Below, piece after piece: positions 11,417-24,036 of a DNA stretch of 64,000 bases (its first letter is position 1; the number at the start of each line of letters is the position of its first letter). Under the pieces are notes generated by a model, which searched no databases, was not told where the DNA came from, and worked only from the letters and a program-made list of their open reading frames with translations. The stretch covers positions 28,575,154 to 28,639,153 of the forward strand of contig JALGQZ010000016.1 of the NCBI GenBank assembly GCA_023105745.1, given 5' to 3'. Origin of the DNA: Austropuccinia psidii (taxonomy: Eukaryota; Basidiomycota; Pucciniomycetes; Pucciniales; Sphaerophragmiaceae). The position numbers were made by a program, and so were the translations under genes.

Positions 11417-12835
11417 TGTCAGCCTGTGATTCAAACCCAGAGCACAAGCATGACAGCCAAATACCATAAATCAGTGGTATAGCCAAGATACCACTAAAAC
11501 AGGGAGCTGAGACAAATAAGCTCAAAAGGTATCAAACGAAGGAGGAAAGTCACCCCTTTCCAAATATACAAGTCCCATCACCATAGGAAAAAGAGTAACA
11601 AAGTTATTCCTGCTCAAAGCTGTTGCTGAGCATAAACCTTAATTTTCACCTCTCATCTGAAATACAGAGTAAGAGGCTCAACCACATCAAATGGGTATTA
11701 AACATGAAGCTCTCAGTCAGGGCTATTCAATGGTACCAGCAAAACTGAGCTAGCACCAGTATTACAGAAGTTTTGGCCAAATTCAAGCCAAATAAGGGTG
11801 AACAAAACATTCACCTCTCATCTAACTTCTACAGTTTTAGTGTGAGATACCCAAAGTGGGGTCTTTTTGGAAAGAGCACAATCAGAGCTATCTGATGGCT
11901 CCATCCATTTCCCTATTACTCATCTAGAGCAAAATTTATGGAGCAAACAAGCTCCATACAGCTTTTGGCCAAAACAGACATATGTACAAAAAAAACTTGT
12001 ACATGGCATAACTTTGCTATTTTTAATGATAACCATATTAAATGAGGTACCATTGTGTAAAACACATTCAGGGCTACATACCACACTAATTTTGAGGTTG
12101 ATATCTCAAAGACTGACAAAGGTATGTCTGTTTTAAGGTCAAAATCCCACAGTTTGGCCAATACAGCCTTATAGTGGGATACTATCCCATAAGTATGATT
12201 ATGAGGTGTCAAACAGACGCAGAAGCTTATTTATACTGCAATACCTCATAGTTAAGTCAAATACAGAGGTACATACAGGTTCTGTACAGTTTCTGACGCA
12301 TCAGAAGCACCAGAACACACCTGTAAACTTCATTGGTGAAAGGCTTCACCCTTTATAGGGTAAAAATGACTACTTGTGGTTCTAAAACCACATTTCAGCC
12401 CAATACTAGCCTGTATTGAGTGTATAGAGCCACAAACCAGCCCACAGTAGTGAAAGGGTTTACTCTGTTGTTGTGTGCAGAGGTAAACCACCTCCCACTA
12501 CCCCAGAAAAAGATAAAAGGAGGCTTTGCCTCACCAGGAAGCAAATCCAGCATCCTGTTTATAATATTCTTACGTGGTATACCTTCTTGAAAAGTGGTAC
12601 CCTTAGAATTTAACAGGTTATAATTTTAGGTTTTAATTACAGTAGGGTTTGTTATTGTAAACCAACAGACAAACACTGCACCCAGAACTATCAGCAGCAC
12701 TCACCATCACTAAATTATTTTAGTATAGCCCTTTCACTCATACTCTCACTGTAACATAATCATTATTTTTGTTTCACACTCAGAGTTATAGGTTTTATTA
12801 TCATTTTGAAGCTTTATCATAGAGTCACCCTGACA
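11417..12835 (+). repeat. 3' LTR of element B
   Basis: 1419 bp, TGTCAGCCTGTGATTC to GTCACCCTGACA, collinear with the 5' LTR throughout. The open frames at 11867-12136 and 11916-12212 are LTR sequence. Confidence 0.92.
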
Positions 12836-14425
12836 GTATATGTTTGGTTAATTTAAAGTCTATTTTCAGTTTTGATTTGAAGATTTTCAAGGATATATAA
12901 TGTGCTGTAGAAAATCTTAAAGGAGAACAGGATTTCAAAAGACAGTAAAAAGGCTAAGAATACATTCAATAAATACAAAATAATGAGAACATGACAAAAG
13001 GTTTGAAGACTAGAAATTCTAAATTTATTTTTTAGAATTGAGGAAGCAAATAAATGGATTTTGGCTGTCGAGTATTGGTAAATATGAACTAATGTAAGAT
13101 TTTATGTATTTATTTTTTGAGAATGTTAAGTTTCAAATAAATGTAAAATCCCAAAAAGATTTTAAACAAGTCACATCTGAAAAGCTGATTTCCATCAAAA
13201 TATTTTGACTTAATATATTCAACTTTTATAATGGATTTTATGCATATCTATTGATATATTCCCTTTTACGAGATATTTAACCTCTGCCTTTCCAGCTTTC
13301 GAATCAGAATAATGTTAAGAATCATCAGTGTTTTAGCTTTTGAAAGTTTGCATAGATGGAAGGACGCTTCCCAAGAACATTGGATAATTCCAAAATATTA
13401 TGAAAGAAATATTTGGGACCATTATCAATTTCCTAATTTCAATCAATTGTATTATTGCATTGATTATTTTGCCCTATTTGTATATTTTATACAATGAAAT
13501 TTAGTTGAACCAGGTTTTTAATTCTATTCAGTCTTAATAGTGTGGCTCCCCATTAGTAAGCACTCAGATAACTTGAATTAGCTTCTTGAATTGTTTCTAT
13601 AAAAATTAAATATGAAATATGTACAAAAGCTCTGATTTTCTTACTTATCTTCTTGAAATTCAAAATTTTGGAACCAGTTAAATTATAAAACATTATGTTA
13701 AGAAATGATAGCACTATCTTGAATGTATGAAGCATGTCTCTCTTTTATATTGCTGATTGATTTTCACTTCATATTTTTGGATAACCATCTGGTGATTGCC
13801 TGTATTTTAAGATCAAAATCCAGAATATTTCAGTCACCAGGAGAAATTCAAGTGGGTTTTGAACACAGAAAAGTCAATTAATTAATTCTCTTGAGGTATT
13901 TACAGCTCAAGAATATCAAGGACTTGTTCAAATTCAGTTCCAGTAATACATTTTTTTGCAGTAACTTTAATGTAAACCAAAAAAAATATATTTAAAAAAG
14001 GGATGTGATCTGCTACTTTGTCAGGAATAAATTGGCTTTTTGATAATAACAAGGCATAAATTGATGCATGAACTCTTATATTCCTATTCAATGTAGAAAA
14101 AATGATTTATTTGGTATTTAACTAAAAAATTCAATTATCACAAAGTCTCATATAATAAAGGGCTTAATAATATTCATTAAAGAATATATTCATTATTGTC
14201 AAGGATGATATCAGATTTTCAATTTAGAGCCATATTTAGAAAATTCAGTCGCTGGAACAAGAGGAAATGGATCTTTTCCTTGACTATTACTTACTAGAGA
14301 TTGGTTCCAGGTCTATCTAGGTATCAGGAGTGAGATATAAAACCTTGGAATAATGATCATCCCATGGTGGCTGAAAGCTCATGAATATTTTTTCAGTATT
14401 GGAAACTGAACTTTTGGAAGAATTT
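12836..14425. other. AT-rich region with at most one coding-like scrap
   Basis: Mostly low-complexity AT DNA. At 13299-13497, after a pyrimidine-rich stretch ending in AG (TGCCTTTCCAG), a frame reads SVLAFESLHRWKDASQEHWI then PKYYERNIWDHYQFPNF, which has protein-like composition, but there is no partner exon. Nothing else supported. Confidence 0.35.
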
Positions 14426-15415
14426 CTATAGAGGTTTCATGGAAATGATGGGCATGTTTGACTTTTGGTTGTATATGTGCCTTATTTTGGGTTGTATTAA
14501 ACAATTTTCAGCCTTGTTGTTTATTTTAACTTCACATAAGTAGATTAAGTAATGAAAGTCCAAGTTGTGCAAAAGAAGCTTGAACGCCTCAGCCCTCCAG
14601 TTAATTATTGTTAAATAATAGTTTCCCTTAGGGTCCTCATCAGTCTCAGAGCAACAGTCAGAAGAGGGAAACATTTTTGAGGTGATTTCTTGTCCAAGGT
14701 ACCCTTTTGAAGTCAAGAATATATGTTTAAGTAAATTTCAGATGATTTGACCAGCCATAATTCCATTATTATTATTCCTATTGAACAATGCCATACCTTT
14801 GATCATATATGAGGATCTTTCCTTGCCTTCGTGGAAATTCTTTCCTTCGTAAAATTGTCTTTTTGTCTTCTTGGCCATCTTTCAGAAATTCCCATAACTG
14901 TTTCATGCTGAAATTCAGATGGATGAAGGGAATAATTTATTAAATATTCTATATCAAGTGCATGAAGCCAGTGTTTTGTAATAACTTTAAGGATTATATT
15001 TCCCCATGTTTTTATGGTTTTGATGTTAAGTTAAAATGGAATTTTTCAATTCCATAGTTGAAGAGCTCAGATATGCATTGATCTTTTTGCATCCATGTAA
15101 TTCCCTTTCTTCCTCCATAATAGCTTGTATCTGAAGCTGGTATCTCAAGCAATATTAATTTGAAAATAGTTCTTCAGTAGTTGGCTGAATTGAATCTGAG
15201 ATAAGCTGCTGTGAAAATGGTTCTGGTAATGGAGATTCACAAGGGGCAATTCCAAGTACCATTTCAATTAAATCCCTTAGGCACAGAAGGATTTGATAAT
15301 TTGAGCTCGGAAGGTACTGTGAAACTTCTTTGTTCATTCTTCTAGTAGAGGTGGGAAATTTTTTATGATATACCATTATATTTATAATTTTCAAAAGTAT
15401 GAAAGAAGTATTCAA
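14426..15415 (-). pseudogene. Decayed protein-coding remnant, unknown family
   Basis: Two minus-strand blocks have clear amino-acid-like composition. Block 1 (about 15415-15000) reads YLPSSNYQILLCLRDLIEMV then GIAPCESPLPEPFSQQ, passes one TAA near 15155, and continues QAIMEEERELHGCKKINAYL. Block 2 (about 14880-14530) reads MAKKTKRQFYEGKNFHEGKE, MIKGMALFNRNNNNGIMAG, one TGA near 14746, then PSSDCCSETDEDPKG and NWRAEAFKLLLHNLD. The order basic region, 'ALFNRNNN', acidic spacer, 'WRaeaf..LLhnLD' reminds me of multicopy uncharacterised rust proteins, but I cannot name a family. Frame changes and stops show a pseudogene or a broken transposon gene. Confidence 0.45.
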
Positions 15416-15999
15416 AAATGATTAGTGAGTAAAGTTCTCAGAGAACTTCATATATTAGTGGTAATTTTGTTTTCATTTTAATCCTCTTAGTATGGAAAAA
15501 AGTTCCAAATTTTATTTAATATAGATTCACTATGAGAATGGGAAAAAGCTTGGTAATAAAGGATTTTATTGGGCCTTTCTACATAAACTCTTGGGAAGGC
15601 TCTTAGTTATTTTTTCAATCAATTTTGTGATATTTTCAGTAGTAACATATTTAATCTTTGTTAATCATTTCATGTTTCAAAATTACTCTTTATGATAAGA
15701 TAAAGCCCATTTTATTCAAAAGACAACTTTAGACAACATATATCAAGATAATAACACAAGTGTATACAGAATATAATTGATTTTGAGAGCTAGAGGGGAC
15801 AGAATCAAATTCTTTTACACTAAAACTTGATATCCTTTCTAGTAAGGGGTGCAATGAGCTTACAACAGGAAAGATTTATTGTCCAAAATAATAACCTAAC
15901 TCTAAACCCTCAATCAAGAAATATTTTAGTCTACTAACAGAAAGCTCTGTATGGTATAACTCAAGACACCTTTTCCTATTAATCTCTCATTAGAGACCA

Positions 16000-16728
16000 T
16001 CAAGTCCCATATCTCCAAATGATTTCAAAAATGAACGCCAAAGTTACAAGAATAGTGCCATTGGGGGGTTGAGCTAGATTCCTGAAATTACCTTCAATGA
16101 GCTCTTTTTGAGGTTGAATTACCACCAAATATTTCCAAATTGGGTAGTTCTTCATATCAGTTGAGAATATAAACATTGAAGCTGGACCAAGAAAAAGGAG
16201 GTTTGAGAGTGCTTTTATTCTCTTGAGTCTGTGATGATTAGCCCTCTTGAAAGTGTAATTATCCTTTGGTAGAAGTCCATCTTTTGAATCATATGCAATG
16301 GACATAATAACAGCCATTGCTGCACCAATGTAGTCATGTACTATCCTTATTTCACCATGGTATGATTTGTATTCATAATAACTTTGGTTGTCATTGGTTT
16401 TTGGCGTTTTGTTTTCACGAAACGTTTGGTTTACAGTTGTTCCATGATGTAGAAATTGCAAGCTTTTTTGAACCATGATGAAGGCCATTTTGTAAGTAGG
16501 GTCCATATTTCCCAAGGAGTCAGATGTATTTAGGAACTCTTGGTGTCCATAAATCATGGAAATATCCTGAATTACCCATTGAAGTATTGGCCAGAAAGTA
16601 TTGAATGATATGTTAAGGGGCTCTAATAAGGATCTGATGACATCACCTTTATCAGACCTTGCAGTTACTTCAATTTTTTGGGATTTATAGATGAGACTGT
16701 GGTCTATTATTTGTTCAAAAAAACATCC
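16000..16728 (-). CDS. Uncharacterised open frame of 243 codons (possible exon or gene fragment)
   Basis: The frame is open from 16728 to the stop at 16000; the first ATG is at 16557, giving 185 residues, but protein-like sequence (SLLEPLNISFNTFWPILQWV) continues 57 codons upstream to a stop at 16729. In DNA this AT-rich, 243 codons without a stop is unlikely by chance, and Trp, His, Gly and Pro are well represented, unlike in the neighbouring shadow frames. Seen: NQSYYEYKSYHGEIRIVHDY near the middle, a basic RANHHRLKRIKALSNLLFLG, and a hydrophobic C-terminus (GTILVTLAFIFEIIW). No domain recognised, no signal peptide convincing. It lies just upstream, on the same strand, of the remnant at 14426-15415 and could be part of the same unit. 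Confidence 0.45.
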   Translation of the reverse strand, partial: GCFFEQIIDHSLIYKSQKIEVTARSDKGDVIRSLLEPLNISFNTFWPILQWVIQDISMIYGHQEFLNTSDSLGNMDPTYKMAFIMVQKSLQFLHHGTTVNQTFRENKTPKTNDNQSYYEYKSYHGEIRIVHDYIGAAMAVIMSIAYDSKDGLLPKDNYTFKRANHHRLKRIKALSNLLFLGPASMFIFSTDMKNYPIWKYLVVIQPQKELIEGNFRNLAQPPNGTILVTLAFIFEIIWRYGT

Positions 16729-19700
16729 TCACCCTAATCAGAAATAATATTTTCTGATCTCAAATGTTAGTAATCTGATAATAATTTAACTATTTTAGGA
16801 TTAATTGACCACTTTTGACCCTCATAGGAATAGTCTCAATATTGGTTGTGAGGAGTTTACCAGTCACAGGGAACATGGGAACTTTTTACCCCATGAATTT
16901 GGGAAGGTGCCTCAAAATGATTTTTTTTTTAAAGTAAATTTTCAAAATGTTAATTTCCTGTCATTTGAGTTTGACATTGTAAAGTTTTTTTCATAGGCCA
17001 CTTAGAAAGAGTCTTAATAACTGGGTCTGTTCCAGAATTATATTTAGTATGATCAATTTATACATTAAAAGAATTATTACTTACTTTCAGGAGGAATTTG
17101 AGGAACTTTAAAGATATTTGATGAGGCTTGAAAAGGTGCAGCTTTGGACTTAGGAAAATAGAAATTTGGTAGGCTAGTGTGATTTGGATATTATTGTAAT
17201 GGAGCACCAGTTGTAAGATGCTTAAAATGGGGAAACGTAGCTGAATATTTTTGATAGAACTGTGGAGTATTTCCAAAATAAGAAGCCAAGGAAAGTTTTG
17301 GCGTGGGTGAATTATGATGAGATAGGATGGAAGGGATATTTGCAAATAATATTTAAGCTTTATTGTAATGTACAAGTGGTAACATAATAGTAGCTGTTTG
17401 TGAGATTTGTATTGGTTTATGGGATGTTGATTGTAAATTACTTAACAATAATGTGTCTTTAGGGGATATTAATAAAGAGCTGAGGAAAGTGATTTAATTC
17501 TACAAGGAAGAGAAGAAGGAATAATGAGGTGATTTCAGGAAACAAGTTTCTTTTAGATTCTTTCTGATATACACAAAAATGTAGTAATATTGATATGGGT
17601 GGGTGAGCGGACTAGGATGTGGTCATTCCTTGTGGATATGGGAGAAGTGGGATTACCTTTGTGTCTGTAAAAGTTTGAAAGGTGAAATTTAATTGAATTT
17701 CAGAAACAAGCTGTTTAATAAAGGCAGAATTTCCAGAAAAGGATAATATATTGGTTTTTTAAAATATCATACTCAGAAATTAACTCTTCAGAGTCGAACC
17801 CCTACCTTTGAGCTTCTGATGAAGGACTTCTGACTAAATTTTTGGCAGTGAAGGCTTGTCATCTCAACAACAAATCTTCTTCAAGTGAAACAGATGTGGA
17901 TATTTCAAGTTTTTGAGGAGTTTTTCTCAAACATTTTGATTGTAAGTTAGAGGTTTTATTGGAATTATAAGAAAGAGGATTTCCAAGAGTGCTCAGACTA
18001 ATGTGGGAAGCTTCAAGGTTCATTCATGTCAATTCATTTTAAATTAATTTTTTTTCTGCTATTTTGAGATCTGAAAGTAACTCTGCTTTTATTTAATCAG
18101 TAAAGATTTGATGCGTTTTCCTGAAAGTGGGAATGGTTTGTGCACTTTAAAGGTGGTTTATGATAAGGGATTCTGTTTTGGTGAATATCAATTTCAATTT
18201 AAAAGGATGGAATGTTTATGATAGTAAGCTTACCTCGAAATTATGCAATTATGAAGGTCATAAGGCTGTCTGAATTGAACTTGGGGTGAAAGAAATACCA
18301 ATATGATGGATATAATGAGTGGTAAAAAAGAAATAGAAATTGAATATTGAGGGGGAGAAAGTCAAAGTTTAATCAGGAGGGTGAAAGGGAAAACAATATT
18401 GACAAAAAACCAGTTTTATGTTAATATTTGGTAATTTTCACTTGTTTGAGGTCAATTCAGTTAATAAAAACTCTAATCTGTGTCAAGCACTGGCAGAGAT
18501 TCATTGACGTTCAAATGTAATTGTTTCATTAATTTTTTTTAAATATTTATCCTATTACAGTGCATTAAATCGCAATATTCTAATGAGAAAGGTTTCATCT
18601 CAACATGAAATCTCTTAATTAAAGAGGAATTCAATGATATCTTATTAATGAAAGATCTTTTTCATGCAAAATTCAATATATCTTGAAATACACTACAAAA
18701 ACTCTTGGTTCAAGTATTTTAACATAAAATATGCTTGTAAAAATACCAGTATTGGTATTTTTACCAAATGCCTCAACTCAAAATCATTGTCATTGCTTCT
18801 AGAAAAAAAAATTACTATGGTTTTTTCTGTAAAGAATATACCACAATCTTTTTTAAAAAATTGAATTGAATTGATTGAATTTTTAATAATACACTTTATA
18901 TAGGCTGAATGGCTAAAAAAATAAATCAATATATATATATATATATAGATGATGGTTTGGATTGAGTATGCGGGCTTATCCAACTCTACTATGATTGTTG
19001 ACAATCATACTATATGCCAGTAACCACCAATCAGAGGTGGTCACTGGAATAATAGCTATTGTTGACTGTCACAGTTGATGATGGCTGAATATATTAAAAT
19101 TTGATATATTATGAATAATGGCATTCAAATGAGAAAATCCCCTTCTTATGTAAGATTGTCAAAATTCTTACATAAGCATCAAGCAGACACTCACAACTGC
19201 TTCTTTACTGAAGTTTATACATTGTCGAAAATAAGTATTGGTGATGCTGTTGGAAATGGTTTGAGCTATCAGATCCAACCATTTGAGATAAAGACTTTTT
19301 TTTAAAAATTTCAAGCAGCCATATTGGAAAAAAAAAGTTTCAATTTTCCATTTTTTCTTGTCCATTTGGATGAAAAGTCTCAAGCTTTGATGTTGGATCA
19401 TCCAATGATAGATTTTTGAGCCTGGATCAAGGTGAAAATTTAATTTGCATAAGTTTTTTAAATGAATTATTTCAAATTATATGAAAATTAAGAACAGAAG
19501 GCCAAATTGCATTAGAAAGCAAGAAAATAAACTTTTTGAAACATTTATTTTACACTTCTTTTACAAATAATTGAAAAATTACCCCAACTTTTACTTTTTT
19601 CATTAATTTCCTTAAATTTTATCCCTTAGTGTGAATGATCTCCAAAATATCTTTCAAATACTCTCTCAATCCTTGGTGATTGGGTATTGGGCTACCTATC

Positions 19701-21128
19701 GGCCTAATTCTGTGATACAAAATGAAGTAAGCTTTGGAAGTAGCTATTACACTTTCATCTATTGATAAGATTGTGAATAAGGTGATATGCGGACTTTTTC
19801 ATACAAAAATCTTGTATTTCAAACTTAAACTGTGGAATTATTCACAAGAAAAGATATTTTAAAGTTTTTAGTTCTGAATTGATTATGATTGAGCTTTTAA
19901 ATGTTATTTTCAAAAGAATTCCCAATTCAAAGATGTGGGTATTCAAAGTAATCAGTGAGATATTTGATCCAATTTATTATATTAAGTATAAAATTAAATA
20001 TAGTATCTTCCATTTTATTGATTGAGTATTGAGAAATTTCATACAAAAAGTGAAAAAGTGGCAATGAGGAATTTGAAAAAATGAGGAAATCTCTTGGAAT
20101 GTATATGTATGGATTAAAGAAATGGGGTCAAGGTAGCTGGGAACTCATCTTGACACAATGAGCTCATAAATTCTAAGTAATTTTCAATTAGTTTCACAGC
20201 TGAATTCAAGATGAATTCCCCATATTACCCTCCTGAATTTCCCTTACCTGCATACTTTTGACATATATTTTGGAGCTATAGCCTTCATTTATGTTGATAA
20301 TGTATATGAATATATATACCTAATAAAATGTACTATCACCTCTCACATCTAGCATTGTGTTTTAATTCACAGTAAAATCTCCAAATTATGTGAGCTTAAC
20401 TCAAAACCTTTATCACTTGCGTCTGCACTCTAAGGTTCAATTAAATTGGAATGTTACTGAATTATCTTTCAGACAGACACTTTTCTTGTTGACAGAAGTT
20501 TCACCATTTACAATTTTGCTTATCATAGTTACTAATGTAATTAATTCCAGATCCACCAAGGATATTTGAACTCCTTTCATCAACTTGAAAAATCCCATTC
20601 CTAAACTCCCCCTAAAATATTACCAAACCAAACGATGTATCCTATCTTCCTTTTTCTATAAGAATCTTCATCAAACGCTTATCAAAAACAAATTTCATTC
20701 GAATATTAAACAGGTTTTCCATTGAGAAAGTGCGTATTCAAATACTATGAAGAGACATTAAAAATTCTACCCAATAATAATTAATGAAGTACGATTAAAC
20801 TCTTTAATAAGATGTTTCAATAAAACATTATTTTCTTCTTTTCACCTAATTTAAATTAATAAAGCTTATTTAATCAAGATGATTTGAGAAGGAAATATTT
20901 CAAAAATGTCTTATAGACCAATTTCAAAGGGTAAGGAAGACTTCATTTTGTTAATTATCACAATTGGGATATGACTATTCCATTTTAATCCCCCTTATAT
21001 TTATTACATTGAAGCCTGACCCTTTAGCTCCAGAAACATCTACAAATTCCACACAAGTACCTCTTCCTCCAGAAAACTGATACTCTTACGATGACGATGC
21101 CCTTTTGATATTTGGTCAATGAAATAAG
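16729..21128. other. AT-rich region, no gene recognised
   Basis: Contains an (AT)n run at 18929-18947 and small hairpins at 18991-19047. Open frames at 17058-17375, 18693-19004 and 19111-19401 have low-complexity composition and no homology that I recognise. Confidence 0.45.
18991..19047. repeat. Pair of short hairpins
   Basis: ATGATTGT-TG-ACAATCAT (18991-19008) is a perfect 8-bp inverted repeat. Nine bases on, CCAGTAACCACC-AATCAGA-GGTGGTCACTGG (19017-19047) pairs 11 of 12 positions around a 7-base loop. Confidence 0.6.
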
Positions 21129-22368
21129 CAAAAAGAAAAGTTAACAATTATAAAAAAGTCTATCAAGAAATAATAGAAACTCAGGGAACCCATCTGAAAA
21201 TACAGGACTGGCCAGATAAATTTTGGATTGGGTTAAGGCTATGTTGGGAATCTACTGAAGAAGAGATTGAAAGTTTTGAAAACTACTTTTCAGGCTGTAA
21301 GCAGAAATACACAGTACACATGAAAGGATCTTTGGAGTCAGCTGAAAGGCATATGAAAATGTCATTGAAGAGGAAAAGGACTATATTTAAAAAGAATAGT
21401 TTGAATAAATTTACATAAAACTTTCTCCTATTAAATACTCAAGTGGAAGCTCTTCAGCACAAGAAATCAATTCACACAGTCAAGACTGGCTTTTCTATGG
21501 GAATTCTCTTTTAAAAAAGTGTTTATTCCCCCAATGTACCTTTTCTTGGAGCCCTCCCCCCTCATAACCCTGGAATACATCCATCACAGTTATTTTTCTT
21601 CATTATTGGAAGTTGAGCTATTGGAATGGTGGTACAAGAAACTATCAAACTGAAGAGGAGCTGAATAAGAAGGCCATCTAAATTGCAATTGTTGATAGAT
21701 GGCTCCTTGGAAGAAGCCAAACCCACCTTCATTGATGCAATCAGCCCCAAGTAGGAAAGCTGGTAGCTTTAGGAATTCCAAGAAAAAGATGCTCAAATCT
21801 TTTTTCATTAGATTACATCAGGTGTAATATAAAGCTAAACCAACTTGCCATATCTAAAATCATAGAATAAAAAAAATGATTTTCCAAGAAGTGGAATCAG
21901 AAATAATCCAAAATGATTTTTCAAGAGCAGCTGCGGTCTTTTTGGTTTATTGAATGAGGTCTAATGTGGAGCCAGAATTTCCCGTTCAGCCACTTCCATC
22001 AATGTCTTAAAGATCCAATTGAATTGGCGAACTTTTACATCTACTTGATCAGGGCTAAAAAAAAGGTTTCAAACAATCCAAGAGCCAAAAGGGACTGAAG
22101 TAACAAGATACAACAGTTTATAACAGACCCTTAAATCCCCAAAGATCAAGGATTTGTAAGTATACCTAATAAGACTTCATCAAATTGGGGATCACCAGAA
22201 GCTTTGGCATCAGGAACAGAGGTGGAAAGAAGGGGAATAAAGCTTCAACAACCTGTTTACCTCTCCCTTTCCATTAATAATCCTAGCTCTATGACCATAC
22301 TTCCAACTCTTACCCTGTCCTCATATTCAAACATAAAAAATATTTACTCTTGGAAATTTTTCTCAACA
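21129..22368 (+). pseudogene. Decayed coding remnant on the plus strand, unknown family
   Basis: About 96 codons at 21129-21418 read EIIETQGTHLKIQDWPDKFW then IGLRLCWESTEEEIESFENY, a basic tail, and stop. Further down, about 21960-22368 reads NFPFSHFHQCLKDPIELANF, YLIRAKKKVSNNPRAKRD, and after two stops TSSNWGSPEALASGTEVERR then QQPVYLSLSINNPSSMTILP, all in one frame. Between them are proline-rich scraps (VPFLGALPPHNPGIHPSQL). The protein-like composition and collinearity indicate an old gene or transposon ORF; I do not recognise it. Confidence 0.4.
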
Positions 22369-23688
22369 TAAACAATTAACTACCTTTTTAACTTAATTCC
22401 TCATTAAAAATCTGTTTTGTTCTAAAGTTTTCCTTTACTTTTTTTTTCCACATCTCAGAGCCAAGATATAGATTATATATTTTTAAGTTGTATATCTGTG
22501 TAAAAATATTATTGAAAAAAAAGTTCTAAATACCAAAATCTCAGAAAATGTAAAGTTGAATCCCAAAGACATGTGCCAGAAGGTCAAAAGATTGTGAGAC
22601 TTATCTAAATGTTTGAGTAGAAGCATTCAAAAAATATCTATATGTATTTGACTTGAAATATAGCTATCCATAACCCTTGTATATGAATAAATACTATTAA
22701 TTACTCAAAATAAAAAGATATATAGCCAAAGGCCTTGTAAAAATGACCGCATATTTCTTGAGAAGAAATTTACCCTATTGATTCCAATACTCTGAAAGCA
22801 ATTGATGAAAGATTTCACACATGCCTGTGAAAGTATAAATTCCATATCAATGATAATTTTTCAGATTTATTTCCCCTTTGATAAAGGACCTCATCAAATA
22901 TTCTTAAATAATCTCCAAGTAATTCTAATAATTGGCTTGGACCAAATATTATAGATATTATAATATTAATATAAATCCTACCCCTTCCAAAATATCCAAA
23001 GTTTTGAATTTAAATTACTCTATAATTTACAGTTATCATAATCCAAATCAAAAAATAATACAAAATTCTATATATATATGGAAAAAGAGTTGGGAATATT
23101 TCTATTTGAAAATGCACTACTTGCATCCTAAAAGCTTTCCAAATTGGGGGTATTACATACTAAGGAGCTGGAAGATCCAAAAGGGCTCATTCAACTGAAC
23201 AGGAGTCCTTATCTGAAAGCCTCAAGGTGAGTGTGCATAACAACAGAATAAAATGAAAAATTCATAAATATTGAAATGATTGCACTTTTCAAATATTTTG
23301 TACTTTTAAATAAGAAAGTTTATCATCTACTCCAGAGGAATGGACTTCTGTCTCAGGAAGACAACTCACAACATAGTTTTAGTTATTATTCTTCAAACTG
23401 CTTCGAAACAGTGACTTATTCAAATTATATTATGATAAATTTATTTATTACTTATTTTTGTATTTTACACAGGTATCCAGAAGAATCTTGTTAGTTGAGA
23501 AATATCCACACCTTTCTATCAATGCATTGGAAAGCCCAAACATACCACTAAATACTGAGAACATTGATTATTGAACTAGAATTCCACTTCCCTCCTTTCT
23601 TTATCATAATCCAACATTACTTCTATTTACTATTTAAACTTTAAATGAAAAGATTCACAAGCACATTCATTACCAAAAATGCTAAAAA
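22369..23688. other. AT-rich region, no gene recognised
   Basis: Frames at 22932-23198 and 23276-23494 are short and low-complexity. No repeat borders seen. Confidence 0.4.
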
Positions 23689-24036
23689 AGTATCAAATTG
23701 GAACAAAAGAAGATTGAAACAAGTACCAAAATTCACCAAAAACCAGATTTCAGCTTTGAAATTCCCAAAATTATGAAAAAATACAAAACAATTGCACCCT
23801 TTGAGTTCCTTAAAGCAACATATGGTGGCAAAATTGTTTTTTCCTATATTCCAACTCAAGGAAAACAAATGTTTTTTGGAACCAAATTTCATGCAGATTT
23901 GAAAATACCTCAATGTATACAGCCTGTTGAAGGAAAATATGGACACCAACGCCAAGCCAACACCTCCTTGTATCATAAAAATATAAAAGAAAACAAAAAT
24001 CAAAACCCACAAAAAACTTCCACTCCCCATTTTTAA
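23689..24036 (+). pseudogene. Short coding-like frame, unknown
   Basis: A 115-codon frame, without a convincing start, reads QKPDFSFEIPKIMKKYKTIA, then FLKATYGGKIVFSYIPTQG and HADLKIPQCIQPVEGKYG, with a Lys/Asn/Gln-rich tail. Composition is protein-like, whereas the longer antisense frame (23641-24099) is Phe/Leu/Ile-rich and looks like its shadow. Function unknown; it may be a remnant exon. Confidence 0.3.

Larger units (their letters stand above)
6560..12835 (+). mobile_element. Element B: complete gag-only (non-autonomous) Gypsy LTR retrotransposon, family I
   Basis: Two direct LTRs (6560-7973 and 11417-12835) enclose a 3.4-kb interior holding a primer site, a 1.3-kb AT-rich leader with a tandem array, one long gag frame and a polypurine tract. 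There is no protease, reverse transcriptase, RNase H or integrase, so the element would need Pol from a relative such as element A. Flanks GTTTA (6555-6559) and GTATA (12836-12840) are a one-mismatch 5-bp target duplication. By eye the LTRs differ at about 28 of the first ~290 bases, so insertion is old. Confidence 0.9.

Noticed and set aside
18929..18947. (AT)n run as a possible replication or regulatory element
   Set aside because: A plain microsatellite; no other signal.
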